Shown: positions 1 through 6,956 of the stretch, in pieces
How the letters are laid out: each line of letters starts with the position of its first letter
Position numbering within the stretch: the first letter of the stretch is position 1
NCBI GenBank assembly: GCA_003136335.1
Contig: PLEA01000197.1
Coordinates: 1 to 15,297 of the forward strand
DNA: 15,297 bases
Direction of reading: 5' to 3'
Origin: Acidobacteriaceae bacterium
GTDB taxonomy: Bacteria; Acidobacteriota; Terriglobia; Terriglobales; SbA1
The notes under the pieces: generated by a model
The model's input: the letters and a program-made list of their open reading frames with translations, nothing else
What the model was told of the DNA's origin: nothing
Databases searched by the model: none
Made by a program: the position numbers and the translations under genes

Positions 1-73
1 ACGGACGCATTCGTCCGTCCAGCGGTCCGGAAGTACCGGGCCGCAGCGTTTTGGACTGGAGTCAGCGCTCGCG

Positions 74-127
74 GTGGAAGAGCGGCGCGGGTTAGAGCAC
101 CGTGGAAGAGCGGCGCTTCAGCGCCGC
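74..127. repeat. 15-base direct repeat ending in a GC hairpin
   Basis: GTGGAAGAGCGGCGC occurs at 74-88 and again at 102-116. The second copy continues into a perfect 8-bp inverted repeat, GCGGCGCT (110-117) and AGCGCCGC (120-127). Its style (short GC stem, tiny loop) matches the other dispersed hairpins in this window. It is probably part of a dispersed acidobacterial intergenic repeat family; family membership is inferred. Confidence 0.6.
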
Positions 128-231
128 GTAAAGCAACAAAAAAAACCGAGCTTTAGCCCTCGAGGGCATACCATCTCCGCCGAGCAGCGACCCGTCCATC
201 GACTCTACCCAACAAACCGCATCCTCGGAGG

Positions 232-262
232 GGCTCTCAGCCGAGAAAGGCAGCTGAGAGCC
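232..262. repeat. 10-bp inverted repeat (possible terminator of the minus-strand gene)
   Basis: GGCTCTCAGC (232-241) and GCTGAGAGCC (253-262) form a perfect 10-bp stem with an 11-base loop. It lies about 20 bases past the restored stop codon of the ScyD-like gene on the minus strand, where a terminator would be expected. There is no run of Ts after the stem on either strand, so intrinsic termination is uncertain. Confidence 0.5.
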
Positions 263-282
263 GAAATCCGTCTACCTCAGTA

Positions 283-1370
283 CTAATCGCAAGGAACATC
301 CACCTGCAGGATTTCCCCCGCTCCCGGAGGCGCGCCGAACCCAAGATTCGAAACATAAAGTTTCCCATCTGGCCCAAACGTCATGGCCGAAGGAAAACTT
401 AGACCCGTCGCAATCGTCGTCGGTCCAGACGAACAATAGTGCCCGCTCCAAACTGCGCGGGACTGGGAAAGCCTGGCATGGTCATGGATTCGAGAATGTA
501 GAGCCTGCCATGTTCATCATAGGCGACGCCTTGCACGTCGGTGAACCCGCCCGCAATGCTGTGGTAATCACCATCCGGCTTCAACTTGTAAATGTCCTCA
601 GTTCCCGGAACGATGGGAAATGTCCCCAGAGTCCCGAAGACGAAGCTACCGTGGTGGGACACGATAGACGTTGGGCCAATCCACGCCGGGTGCTCAATTG
701 AGATGTCAACCACACGCTCAATTCTTCCGTTCTCGGGATTGATCCGGTCGATCTCCTGATGATTCGGTTCGGCCGCATACAGGCGTCCCTCGTGGGCCAC
801 CATGCTGTACCAAGTTCCGTCGGGTTCAAAGTCTTCCAGATCGGGATTAGCCACCGGATTCGCCTTCTGAAACACGCTCAGGTCGGCGACGACATCCCAG
901 TGTCAGTCTTTGCGGATGCGGAGCACAGCATTGTCGGTACCTGCCAGTCCGTGCGAACAACCTGCTCCGGCCAGCAGGGCGTAGAGCGTATCTCCAATGA
1001 ATTCGACATCCGACACTCCGCTCACCAGGTTCCCCTGGTCGGGGCTGGTCTGGCTGGAAGGCAGATTTTCGGCAACGGTGCTGCGGACTCCGTGGCGGTT
1101 GAACTTCGAGATCCGCGCCGTGAAACCGCCGCTGTAAGGTCCCACAGGGGCCGGCACTTGCTCGCACTCACCTACCGTCGAAAGCGAGCCGCCGGTGCCG
1201 CCCTCCGCCACATAAAGATCTCCGTCCGGACCGAACTTCAGTCCGCGCGGGTTGTTCAACCCGGTCGCGAAAACGGACACATTCTTCGACTGCGCCCACA
1301 ATCCCTGCACGAGGAAGAATCCGATCCCCAGCAAGGCACAGAATTTTCCCAGACGCCAATTTCTGTTCAT
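283..1370 (-). pseudogene. ScyD/ScyE-like secreted beta-propeller protein, broken by a stop and a frameshift
   Basis: Reading from ATG 1370, an SD-like GGAAGGA lies 7 bases upstream. The protein begins with a signal peptide (MNRNW..., hydrophobic FCALLGIGFFLVQGLWAQS), then NHL/SMP-30-like propeller repeats such as NNPRGLKFGPDGDLYVAEGG. The frame meets TGA at 905-903 after AVLRIRKD and continues without a shift as HWDVVADLSVFQKANPV to LESMTMPGFPSP and IVRLD. Near 420-425, in a CGACGACGA tract, the frame must change to recover TIATGLSFPSAMTFGPDGKLYVSNLG and a natural end at 283. Restored length is about 362 residues, usual for the ScyD/ScyE family (named after scytonemin-cluster proteins; molecular role unclear, probably extracytoplasmic). 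Either a decayed gene or two sequence errors. It is divergent from the TPR regulator, which might once have controlled it. Confidence 0.82.
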
Positions 1371-1696
1371 AATATTTTCCTTCCCAAAGGGCGAACCCGT
1401 TTGATTGCGCCGCACCGATCTGTCGACCCCCTCAGCGCAAATCCAAGAATTCTCTTACGCCTCTTCGGCAGGTCGGTGAGCAGCCGGACTATCCCCGACA
1501 TTGCCTCTTGCCCGCAATGCACGCCACCTCGCCAGTAGCTCATTTAGAGGTCGCCAGGCAGACGCTTCTTGGCATGAGGTTTAGGGCAGCGTTTGCCTGT
1601 CTACAGCAGAAACTCCGACTGACTTTTGGCGCACTCTGGTAGCATGTTCCTCACCTGGGCGACGCCGCTCGCATTCCCTGGGCTCGGTGGAAAGAG
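1371..1696. promoter_or_regulatory. divergent intergenic region between the ScyD-like gene and the TPR regulator
   Basis: This 326-base space separates two divergent starts and so must hold both promoters. It contains the SD-like GGAAGGA of the minus-strand gene (just above 1377) and GGTGGAAAGAG immediately before ATG 1697. I could not pick out a convincing -35/-10 pair on either strand, nor a strong palindrome. No small gene or structural RNA was recognised. Confidence 0.45.
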
Positions 1697-3649
1697 ATGG
1701 GGCAGGAACTTCCAGTCGCACATCTAATCCGTTTTGGCCCCTACACCGCCGATCTCCGTTCCGGAGAGCTCTACAAGTCCGGCATAAAGCTGAAGCTGCG
1801 CGATCAGTCGTTCCAGGTGCTGGTCATGCTTCTGGAACATCCGGCAGAAGTCGTGTCCCGCGAGCAACTCCGCCAGAAGCTGTGGCCCAGCGAGACTTTT
1901 GTAGATTTTGACCACGGGCTGAACGCGGCCGTCGAAAGACTCCGCCGCTGCCTCAGCGATTCAGCCTCGACTCCCGCATTCATTGAAACTCTACCCCGCC
2001 GCGGCTATCGCTTCATCGGCCGGCTCGAGCCAGAGCCTCTCCCGCAGATCCCGAAAGATGCCGAAAAAGAGATCCCGCTGGAAGTCCCGGCGCAGACCAC
2101 CAAACCAGCTCCAAGGCACGCTCGGCGCACCATCTTTCTAATTTCGGCATTCTCATTCGCAACCATCCTTCTTTTCTTTGTCCTTTTCTTTCTCGGCGTG
2201 CACTGGAGGCGCTCCCGCAGTTCGAGCATGCAACCCGCGCATCAGACCATGCTGGCTGTCTTGCCGTTCGAAAACCTCAGCGGAGATCCCAACGAAGACT
2301 ATTTCAGCGACGGACTCACCGAAGAACTCATCACTCAACTCGGAGCATTGAGCCCGAACCAGTTGGCTGTGATCGCACGGACGACCTCCATGGCCTACAA
2401 GCGAACTCCCAAAAGCGTGCGGCAGATTGCAAGCGAACTGGGCGTTGACTACCTACTGGAGAGCAGCGTTCGGCGTGATGGGGACCAGATGCGCATTAGC
2501 GTGCAACTCATCCGTACAGGGGACCAGGTGCATGTATGGGCGCACAGCTATGATCGCCAAATTAGCCACTCCATTGCTTTGCAGGAAGAGGTGGCGAAGG
2601 CGGTAGCTGAGCAGATCAAGATAAAACTCGGTCCGGCTCACAATGGCCCATCCAGCCCGCGTGCTCTTGATCCGCAAGCGAACGAGGCCTATCTGCGGGG
2701 GCGGTATTTCGGGAACCAATTTACGGTAGTGGGCTACCGGAAGGCGATTAGCTATTTTCAGCAAGCCATCGATCGCGACCCCAGTTTCGCGGAAGCCTAC
2801 TCGGGACTGGCGGACTCCTATTATTTCCTCGTCGTTACGGATGCGATGTCACCACAAGACGGCGAATCCAAGGCGCTGGACTCTGCCGGCAAAGCAGTAA
2901 CTCTCGGCGAAGGTCTGGCTGAGTCACATAATGCGCTGGGTAGTGTAATGCTCGGCTTATTGAACTGGTCGCAGGCAGAGGCTGAGTTCAAGCGAGCCGG
3001 AGAGTTAAATCCCAGCTACTCTACCGAGCACCGCATCTACGCCGCGCTCCTCGCAACCCTGGGCCGGCATGACGAAGCTTGGGAAGAGATTCGCCAGGCG
3101 ATGCGCACTGACCCGCTTTCCCTGCCCAACAATTCCGAAGTGGTGCGCACGCTTTACTATGCCCGTGATTACGATCGCGCCATCGAGCAAGCCCATAAAG
3201 CCCTGCAACTCGATCCCGAATACTATCGGATACACTTCTGGCTGGCGCGCGTCTATGCTCAAAAAGGAATGCACTCCGAAGCCGTCGCCGAAGCCGAAAA
3301 AGTTTGGCAAGCCATGCCCGACAGCAGCCTTGGTTTGACCGAGCTTGCTTACAGCCTGGCGGCTGCGGGCCGCCAGGCCGAAGCCCAAACAAATCTGCAG
3401 CGCCTGCAGGAAAAATCCAAACATGCTTTCGTTCCCGCCTACAACTTCGCCATCATCCACATCGCTCTCCACCAGAAAGACCAGGCCCTGCAAGATTTGG
3501 AAAGAGCCTACGACGAAAAAGACTGGGCCTTGATGGTCCTGGCCGTCGAACCCCGCCTGGATCCCCTGCGCTCCGATCCACGCTTTCAAGACCTGCTGCG
3601 CAAGGTGGGCCTGTCCCCCGCAAAGCAAACTCCCAAACCGCTCAGGTAG
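1697..3649 (+). CDS. membrane-anchored winged-helix regulator with TolB-like and TPR domains
   Basis: 650 residues. An N-terminal OmpR/CadC-type winged helix spans about 9-108 (IRFGPYTADLRSGEL; recognition segment HGLNAAVERLRR; wing LPRRGYRFIG). A proline-rich linker leads to one membrane helix at about 145-168, so the DNA-binding part is cytoplasmic and the rest extracytoplasmic. Residues 184-312 match the TolB/FlgO-like fold seen after such regulators (VLPFENLSGDPNEDYFSDGL, then IARTTSMAYK, IASELGVDYLLESSVRR). About 328-620 are TPR repeats (AYLRGRYFGN, AISYFQQAIDRDPSFAEAYS, ALQLDPEYYRIHFWLARVYA). By analogy with CadC/ToxR it is a one-component regulator whose periplasmic part may bind a ligand or partner; target genes are unknown. 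The divergent ScyD-like gene is the nearest candidate. The start is supported by GGAAAGAG just upstream. Confidence 0.88.
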   Translation: MGQELPVAHLIRFGPYTADLRSGELYKSGIKLKLRDQSFQVLVMLLEHPAEVVSREQLRQKLWPSETFVDFDHGLNAAVERLRRCLSDSASTPAFIETLPRRGYRFIGRLEPEPLPQIPKDAEKEIPLEVPAQTTKPAPRHARRTIFLISAFSFATILLFFVLFFLGVHWRRSRSSSMQPAHQTMLAVLPFENLSGDPNEDYFSDGLTEELITQLGALSPNQLAVIARTTSMAYKRTPKSVRQIASELGVDYLLESSVRRDGDQMRISVQLIRTGDQVHVWAHSYDRQISHSIALQEEVAKAVAEQIKIKLGPAHNGPSSPRALDPQANEAYLRGRYFGNQFTVVGYRKAISYFQQAIDRDPSFAEAYSGLADSYYFLVVTDAMSPQDGESKALDSAGKAVTLGEGLAESHNALGSVMLGLLNWSQAEAEFKRAGELNPSYSTEHRIYAALLATLGRHDEAWEEIRQAMRTDPLSLPNNSEVVRTLYYARDYDRAIEQAHKALQLDPEYYRIHFWLARVYAQKGMHSEAVAEAEKVWQAMPDSSLGLTELAYSLAAAGRQAEAQTNLQRLQEKSKHAFVPAYNFAIIHIALHQKDQALQDLERAYDEKDWALMVLAVEPRLDPLRSDPRFQDLLRKVGLSPAKQTPKPLR

Positions 3650-3661
3650 GGACATCCGCCC

Positions 3662-3781
3662 CGGCTGTCCTTACATGCGAGATCTCCATACAGGCGTGTC
3701 TCCCATGTCTCGCAAAGGAGGCGAGACATGGGGCACCCCGGCTGGACATGGGGCGCCCGCTCTCTACGGCTGTCCTTACAT
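3662..3781. repeat. repeat cluster: 15-base direct repeats flanking a 12-bp hairpin
   Basis: CGGCTGTCCTTACAT occurs at 3662-3676 and 3767-3781. Between them CCCATGTCTCGC (3702-3713) and GCGAGACATGGG (3721-3732) make a perfect 12-bp stem with a 7-base loop. GACATGGGG is repeated at 3725-3733 and 3745-3753. The hairpin lies about 50 bases after the stop of the TPR regulator and could end its transcript, although no T-run follows. The arrangement looks like a compound intergenic repeat rather than a simple terminator. Confidence 0.65.
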
Positions 3782-3801
3782 AAGCGCAGATGCAGCTCGG
3801 A

Positions 3802-3807
3802 TATAAT
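3802..3807 (+). promoter_or_regulatory. candidate -10 box of ilvE
   Basis: A perfect TATAAT lies 35 bases before the ilvE start, a suitable place for a -10 element. There is no good -35 at 16-18 bases; the closest sequence, TTACAT at 3776-3781, is 20 bases away and belongs to the direct repeat. I give it low weight. Confidence 0.35.
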
Positions 3808-3842
3808 TGGTCTGGTAGCGAAGTAACGTCCAAGGAGTTCGC

Positions 3843-4799
3843 ATGGCGATTCAGAAGACCGACAAGATCTGGCACAACGGCAAGCTCATTAACTGGGACG
3901 ACGCGACCATCCATGTGATGTCGCACGTCATCCACTACGGCTCTTCGGTCTTCGAAGGCATTCGCTGCTACGAGCTGCCCACCGGGCCTGCGATCTTCCG
4001 GGCCGACGAACATATGCAGCGGCTGCTGAATTCCGCCAAGGTCTATCGCATTGACGTGAACTTCACTCGCGACCAGCTGGTCACGGCCATGGTCGACACC
4101 GTCGCCCACAACGGCGCGTGGCCCTGCTACATTCGCCCGATTGTGCTGCGCGGATATGGCGAGGCGGGCGTGAATCCGTTCAACTCGCCGACCGAGGTCT
4201 ACATCATCAATTATCCGTGGGGGAAATATCTGGGCGGCGAAGTGGAAGGCTGCGACGTGTGCGTCTCGTCGTGGACGCGGCTGGCGCCCAACACCCTGCC
4301 TGCCATGGCCAAGGCCGGCGCCAACTACATGAACTCGCAGCTCATCAAGATGGAAGCCATCGTCAACGGCTACGTGGAAGGCATCGCGCTCGATGTCAGC
4401 GGATTCGTCAGCGAGGGCTCGGGCGAGAACCTGTTCCTGGTGCATAACGACAAGCTGATCACCGCGCCGCTGGGCAATTCGGTGCTGCCTGGAATCACGC
4501 GCGACTCCGTGCTGCAGATCGCGCGCGACCTGAGCATCCCCATCGTCGAGCAGATGATTCCGCGGGAAATGCTTTATATCGCCGATGAGGCGTTCTTTAC
4601 GGGAACGGCAGCGGAGGTCACCGCGATCCGCTCCGTCGACAAAATCAAGGTGGGCAAAGGCGTAGTCGGGCCGATCACCAAGGCGCTGCAGAAAGAATTT
4701 TACGCGATCGTGCGCGGCGAGAAGAGCGACCGGCACGGCTGGCTCACGCCTGTCCCAGTCGGAAGCAAGGTCCGCAGCAAGCAGCCGGTCGGCGTATAA
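3843..4799 (+). CDS. ilvE: branched-chain amino acid aminotransferase (EC 2.6.1.42)
   Basis: 318 residues, a usual length for class IV PLP aminotransferases of the IlvE type. It transfers the amino group between glutamate and the 2-oxo acids of leucine, isoleucine and valine, in the cytoplasm. Visible motifs: HYGSSVFEGIRCY (31-43), RPIVLRGYGEAGVNP (98-112), the PLP-binding lysine K157 in MAKAGANYMNS, the cofactor-contact segment EGSGENLF (191-198), LPGITRDSVL (215-224) and the phosphate-binding GTAAEVT (254-260). The N-terminal MAIQKTDKIWHNGKLINWDD is typical. The start is fixed by AAGGAG (3832-3837) five bases upstream. It is transcribed alone: a repeat cluster precedes it and a hairpin terminator follows. 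The other ilv/leu genes are not in the window. Confidence 0.97.
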   Translation: MAIQKTDKIWHNGKLINWDDATIHVMSHVIHYGSSVFEGIRCYELPTGPAIFRADEHMQRLLNSAKVYRIDVNFTRDQLVTAMVDTVAHNGAWPCYIRPIVLRGYGEAGVNPFNSPTEVYIINYPWGKYLGGEVEGCDVCVSSWTRLAPNTLPAMAKAGANYMNSQLIKMEAIVNGYVEGIALDVSGFVSEGSGENLFLVHNDKLITAPLGNSVLPGITRDSVLQIARDLSIPIVEQMIPREMLYIADEAFFTGTAAEVTAIRSVDKIKVGKGVVGPITKALQKEFYAIVRGEKSDRHGWLTPVPVGSKVRSKQPVGV

Positions 4800-4820
4800 T
4801 TCAGGCTTGTTCGAAATTCG

Positions 4821-4843
4821 AGAGGGCGCGCCACGCGCCCTCT
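4821..4843 (+). terminator. hairpin terminator after ilvE
   Basis: AGAGGGCGCG (4821-4830) and CGCGCCCTCT (4834-4843) pair over 10 bases with a CCA loop, starting 22 bases after the ilvE stop. The tail TCCGTCC is only weakly T-rich. It separates ilvE from the DinB-family gene, whose SD lies downstream. Confidence 0.7.
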
Positions 4844-4890
4844 TCCGTCCCCCAGCAATCAACGAAGTACCCTCACCGAAGGAGGAACTC

Positions 4891-5433
4891 ATGTCCCAGC
4901 AACCAGCTCTCACTCCTGAATTTGCCCTCGGCTTGCGAGCGCTCATGCTCGATGGCTTCAAACGTGAATCGGTAATCACCAGGAAAGTGATCGCCGCGGT
5001 TCCCGACGCAAAATCCAGCTACCGGCCCGATCCCGACGCGCGCACCGCGCAGGAATTAGCCTGGCACCTGGCCAACTCCGACGTGCATTTTCTAAATAGC
5101 ATCGCCAACCTTAAGTTCGACATGACGGGCGGCCCATCCGACAAACCCAAGAATATTGCCGAAGTGGTCGACTTTTACGACGAGAATCTGCAGCGCGGCA
5201 TCGCCCGAGTTGAGGCCCTGTCGGCCGAGCAGTTGCTTACGCCCATCCCTTTCGCCGGCATCTTCAACATGCCCGCGGTTTTGTATCTGGGATTCCTCAA
5301 CAACCACAGCATCCATCATCGCGGCGAACTGGCGACCTACCTGCGGCCCATGGGCTCGAAGGTGCCGTCGATCTACGGCGGCAGCTTCGATGAGCCTTTC
5401 CGCATGCCGGAAGCCGTCGAGAGCGCGGCATAG
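4891..5433 (+). CDS. DinB-family putative metal-dependent protein
   Basis: 180 residues from ATG 4891, chosen because AAGGAGG ends five bases before it; the frame is open further upstream but that part crosses the terminator hairpin. The predicted fold is the DinB/YfiT four-helix bundle. The three histidines that bind the metal in this superfamily are visible: H59 in LAWHLANSDVH, and H139 and H143 in NNHSIHHRGELATYLR. Family members include bacillithiol- and mycothiol-dependent transferases and many proteins of unknown activity, often induced by DNA damage or thiol stress. The substrate here cannot be told. It converges with the doxX gene; a shared hairpin lies between the stops. It is probably monocistronic. 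Confidence 0.9.
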   Translation: MSQQPALTPEFALGLRALMLDGFKRESVITRKVIAAVPDAKSSYRPDPDARTAQELAWHLANSDVHFLNSIANLKFDMTGGPSDKPKNIAEVVDFYDENLQRGIARVEALSAEQLLTPIPFAGIFNMPAVLYLGFLNNHSIHHRGELATYLRPMGSKVPSIYGGSFDEPFRMPEAVESAA

Positions 5434-5455
5434 GGTTTCGTTATGTCTCAGCAGG

Positions 5456-5480
5456 AAGCCGCCCACCCGGGCGGCTTTCT
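5456..5480. terminator. bidirectional hairpin between convergent dinB-like and doxX genes
   Basis: AAGCCGCCC (5456-5464) and GGGCGGCTT (5469-5477) form a 9-bp GC-rich stem with an ACCC loop. On + it is followed by TCTCATT. It lies between the stop of the DinB-family gene and the stop of doxX (5497-5495, read on -), so it can serve both transcripts. Confidence 0.75.
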
Positions 5481-5494
5481 CATTCGGGTGGTAA

Positions 5495-5932
5495 TTATTT
5501 TCTGCGGCTGTCGAGGCTCCATGGTCCAGAGCCGAACTGCGAGATAAGGAGCGCACCGCCCAGCATGGCCACGTTCTTCATGAACATGATCATCTGGAGC
5601 TGGCGCATCATGGGGTCGGGGACCGTCCAGAAGCTGTGCATCATGGGAGTGACCCCGACCAAGAAGAGCGCGATGAGCCAGGCGCCGATCCGGGCGCGAT
5701 AGCCGAGCAGGATCGAAAGTCCGCCGACGATGGCGAGCAGGCCAGAGAACGGAACGGCGATCGAAGCGAGCGGCACACCCTGCGACGCGGCATAGGCAAT
5801 CGTCTGGCTGGAGAAGTGGTTCGGACCTGCCGTCAGAAAAATCAGCGCGAAGAACAGGCGGCCGAGCAGGACCACCGGTCCCGCGACGGCGGGAGCATGG
5901 GTTAGGGAGTGGGTGCTAGCAGCAGTTGCCAT
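5495..5932 (-). CDS. DoxX-family membrane protein
   Basis: 145 residues with four predicted membrane helices (about 18-36, 54-78, 82-98, 113-131). It shows the DoxX signature: LLGRLFFALIFLTAGPNHF in helix 1, then FSGLLAIVGGLSILLGYRAR, followed by a fourth helix carrying FMKNVAMLGGALL. The start is ATG 5932 because AAGGAG lies six bases before it; an upstream GTG (5947) overlaps that SD and is rejected. DoxX proteins act in the inner membrane and are linked to redox and thiol stress: MhqP of Bacillus is induced by quinones, and mycobacterial DoxX works with SodA and SseA. The biochemical activity is unsettled. The gene points the same way as azoR, 277 bases upstream, and may be its operon partner split by a repeat. 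Confidence 0.9.
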   Translation of the reverse strand: MATAASTHSLTHAPAVAGPVVLLGRLFFALIFLTAGPNHFSSQTIAYAASQGVPLASIAVPFSGLLAIVGGLSILLGYRARIGAWLIALFLVGVTPMMHSFWTVPDPMMRQLQMIMFMKNVAMLGGALLISQFGSGPWSLDSRRK

Positions 5933-5999
5933 AGAGTTCTCCTTCACGAGAGTTGCAACAAACTAGTTTTTCTTAAATCAACATGGACTGACAACCCGC

Positions 6000-6100
6000 A
6001 GCGGCTGAAAGCCGCTATTCATTTTGAACGACTTGCGGCGCGGCTACAAGCCGCGCCCTTTCAAAACAACGCAAAAGCGGACTTTTTCCGCAACCTCTAA
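6000..6100. repeat. double-hairpin dispersed repeat, copy A
   Basis: Hairpin 1 is GCGGCT (6001-6006) with AGCCGC (6010-6015). Hairpin 2 is GGCGCGGC (6037-6044) with GCCGCGCC (6050-6057). Then come CTTTCAAAAC (6058-6067) and the end sequence GACTTTTTCCGCAACC to TAA (6100). Copy B at 7416-7558 has the same two hairpins at exactly the same 36-base offset and the identical CTTTCAAAAC. The left end of this copy is degraded or lies further left; I could not set it. Confidence 0.8.
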
Positions 6101-6125
6101 AGCCGCGGCGATGCGACGCGCGAAC

Positions 6126-6145
6126 GGCACGGATGAAGCCGTGCC
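6126..6145. repeat. GGCACGG hairpin repeat
   Basis: GGCACGG (6126-6132) pairs with CCGTGCC (6139-6145) around a short A-rich loop (ATGAAG). Its design, a GC stem with an A-rich loop followed by CCTTCC, mirrors the hairpins of copy A just upstream, which suggests a nested or compound repeat. Confidence 0.55.
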
Positions 6146-6209
6146 CTTCCCCGCCGTGTCTCTCCGGGAGCCGTCAACTGCCCTCGTCTGTCTCGGGAAC
6201 GGCACGTCG

Positions 6210-6839
6210 TCATTGTCCAGCGGACCTCGTGCCTTCAGCCGCCAGTTGCTGGATCTGGGCGATGGCGGCTGCTTTGGCGATCTCGGCCTGGGCGCCGGGC
6301 TTCTGATTTTCCGCGTGGATGAAGGTTACGTCGGCCAGGCCGATGAAACCCAGAATATGGCGCAGATAAGGCTCCTGATAGTCGAAGCGTTCCGTGGGAG
6401 TTCCGGGACGGAAGGCGCCGCCGCGGGAGGTTACGACGTAGACTTTCTTGCCGGTCAGAATTCCTTGCGGGCCAGCCTCGGCGAACAGAACTGTTTTCCC
6501 GACGCGGACGACCTGATCGATCCACGACTTCAGGGGGGCGGAGATGGCGAAGTTGTACATGGGAGCGCCGATCACGATCGTGTCCGCCTGGACCAATTCT
6601 TCGATCATTGCGTCGGAGAGTCGGAGCACCTGTTTCTGCTCGGCGGTGAGGTTTGCGGGATTGGAGTAGATCGCCTGCACCCATTCATCGGTGACAGGGG
6701 GAAGAGCGGTGGTGGCCAAATCGCGTTCCATCACGGTTCCGTCCGGATGTTCGAGTTGCCAAGCTTCCACGAAGCGGGCGGTCAGCTGTCGTGAAACGGA
6801 GCTGCGGCGCGCGCTGGAATCGATGCGAAGTAATTTCAT
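6210..6839 (-). CDS. azoR: FMN-dependent NADH-azoreductase / quinone reductase
   Basis: 209 residues with a flavodoxin-like fold, the usual length for AzoR (AcpD). FMN-binding motifs are in place: the phosphate loop SSARRSSVS (8-16), PMYNF (93-97) and TSRGG (137-141). The common segment LKSWIDQVVRVGKTV is also visible. The enzyme reduces azo compounds and, more relevant physiologically, quinones by two electrons with NAD(P)H, avoiding semiquinones. The start ATG 6839 follows GGGAGGG at a short spacing. It is divergent from an HxlR-type regulator over a compact control region with palindromes, as for azoR genes controlled by DUF24 regulators such as YodB. doxX lies downstream on the same strand after a repeat-filled gap. 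Confidence 0.94.
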   Translation of the reverse strand: MKLLRIDSSARRSSVSRQLTARFVEAWQLEHPDGTVMERDLATTALPPVTDEWVQAIYSNPANLTAEQKQVLRLSDAMIEELVQADTIVIGAPMYNFAISAPLKSWIDQVVRVGKTVLFAEAGPQGILTGKKVYVVTSRGGAFRPGTPTERFDYQEPYLRHILGFIGLADVTFIHAENQKPGAQAEIAKAAAIAQIQQLAAEGTRSAGQ

Positions 6840-6888
6840 GAGACCCTCCCATTTCAGTTCAGTTAGATGGTCAGAATCCCGGAAGGTT

Positions 6889-6916
6889 ACAATAAATAAC
6901 TATTGATACTTTACAA
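6889..6916 (-). promoter_or_regulatory. candidate azoR promoter
   Basis: On the minus strand, TTGTAA (6916-6911) as -35 and TATTGT (6894-6889) as -10 are 16 bases apart. Each matches four of six consensus positions. The predicted start near 6882 gives a leader of about 40 bases before ATG 6839, including GGGAGGG. The -35 overlaps the palindrome CTTTACAAAG. Confidence 0.4.
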
Positions 6917-6931
6917 AGCAGTAACTTTAAA
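6903..6931 (+). promoter_or_regulatory. candidate hxlR promoter
   Basis: TTGATA (6903-6908, five of six) and TTTAAA (6926-6931, four of six) are exactly 17 bases apart. The expected start near 6938 leaves about 19 bases before GTG 6957. This is also why the TTG at 6903 should not be taken as the gene start: it is better read as the -35 box. Confidence 0.5.
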
Positions 6932-6933
6932 GT
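6909..6933. promoter_or_regulatory. candidate paired operator sites for the HxlR regulator
   Basis: Two palindromes share the CTTT..AAAG pattern. CTTTACAAAG (6909-6918) covers the candidate azoR -35. ACTTTAAAGT (6924-6933, perfect 10-bp palindrome) covers the candidate hxlR -10. Their centres are 15 bases apart. The placement fits repression of both genes by a dimeric winged-helix protein; that these are the actual binding sites is inference. Confidence 0.45.
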
Positions 6934-6956
6934 ACCTTAGTTATGAGACAACACTT

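Larger units (their letters stand above)
1..282. other. gene-free region with hairpin repeats
   Basis: I find no supported gene here. The only open frame of note (from about 74 on +) has no recognisable domain and runs through GC-rich hairpin sequence, so I treat it as spurious. The stretch lies downstream of the broken ScyD-like gene on the minus strand. It holds a 15-base direct repeat with a hairpin (74-127) and a separate 10-bp hairpin (232-262), both listed separately. The first 60 bases could be the edge of an upstream gene's flank, but nothing identifies it. Confidence 0.6.
5933..6209. other. azoR-doxX spacer filled with hairpin repeats
   Basis: This 277-base gap between two genes on the same strand contains no gene. 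It holds one copy of the double-hairpin repeat (6000-6100) and another hairpin of the same style (6126-6145). On the minus strand the SD of doxX (AAGGAG) is at its lower end. No clear promoter for doxX was seen; readthrough from azoR is possible. Confidence 0.6.

Noticed and set aside
74..286. 70-codon open frame on + at the window start
   Set aside because: It runs through hairpin repeat sequence, has no recognisable domain, and overlaps the restored end of the ScyD-like gene.
903..905. TGA in the ScyD-like gene as selenocysteine or recoded glycine
   Set aside because: No SECIS-like hairpin was evident, other genes use normal stops including TGA, and a second lesion (frameshift) is present in the same gene.
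3642..4979. 445-codon open frame on - opposite ilvE
   Set aside because: Antisense shadow of a GC-rich gene; low-complexity Arg/Asp/His-rich product without a domain, while ilvE on + is unambiguous.
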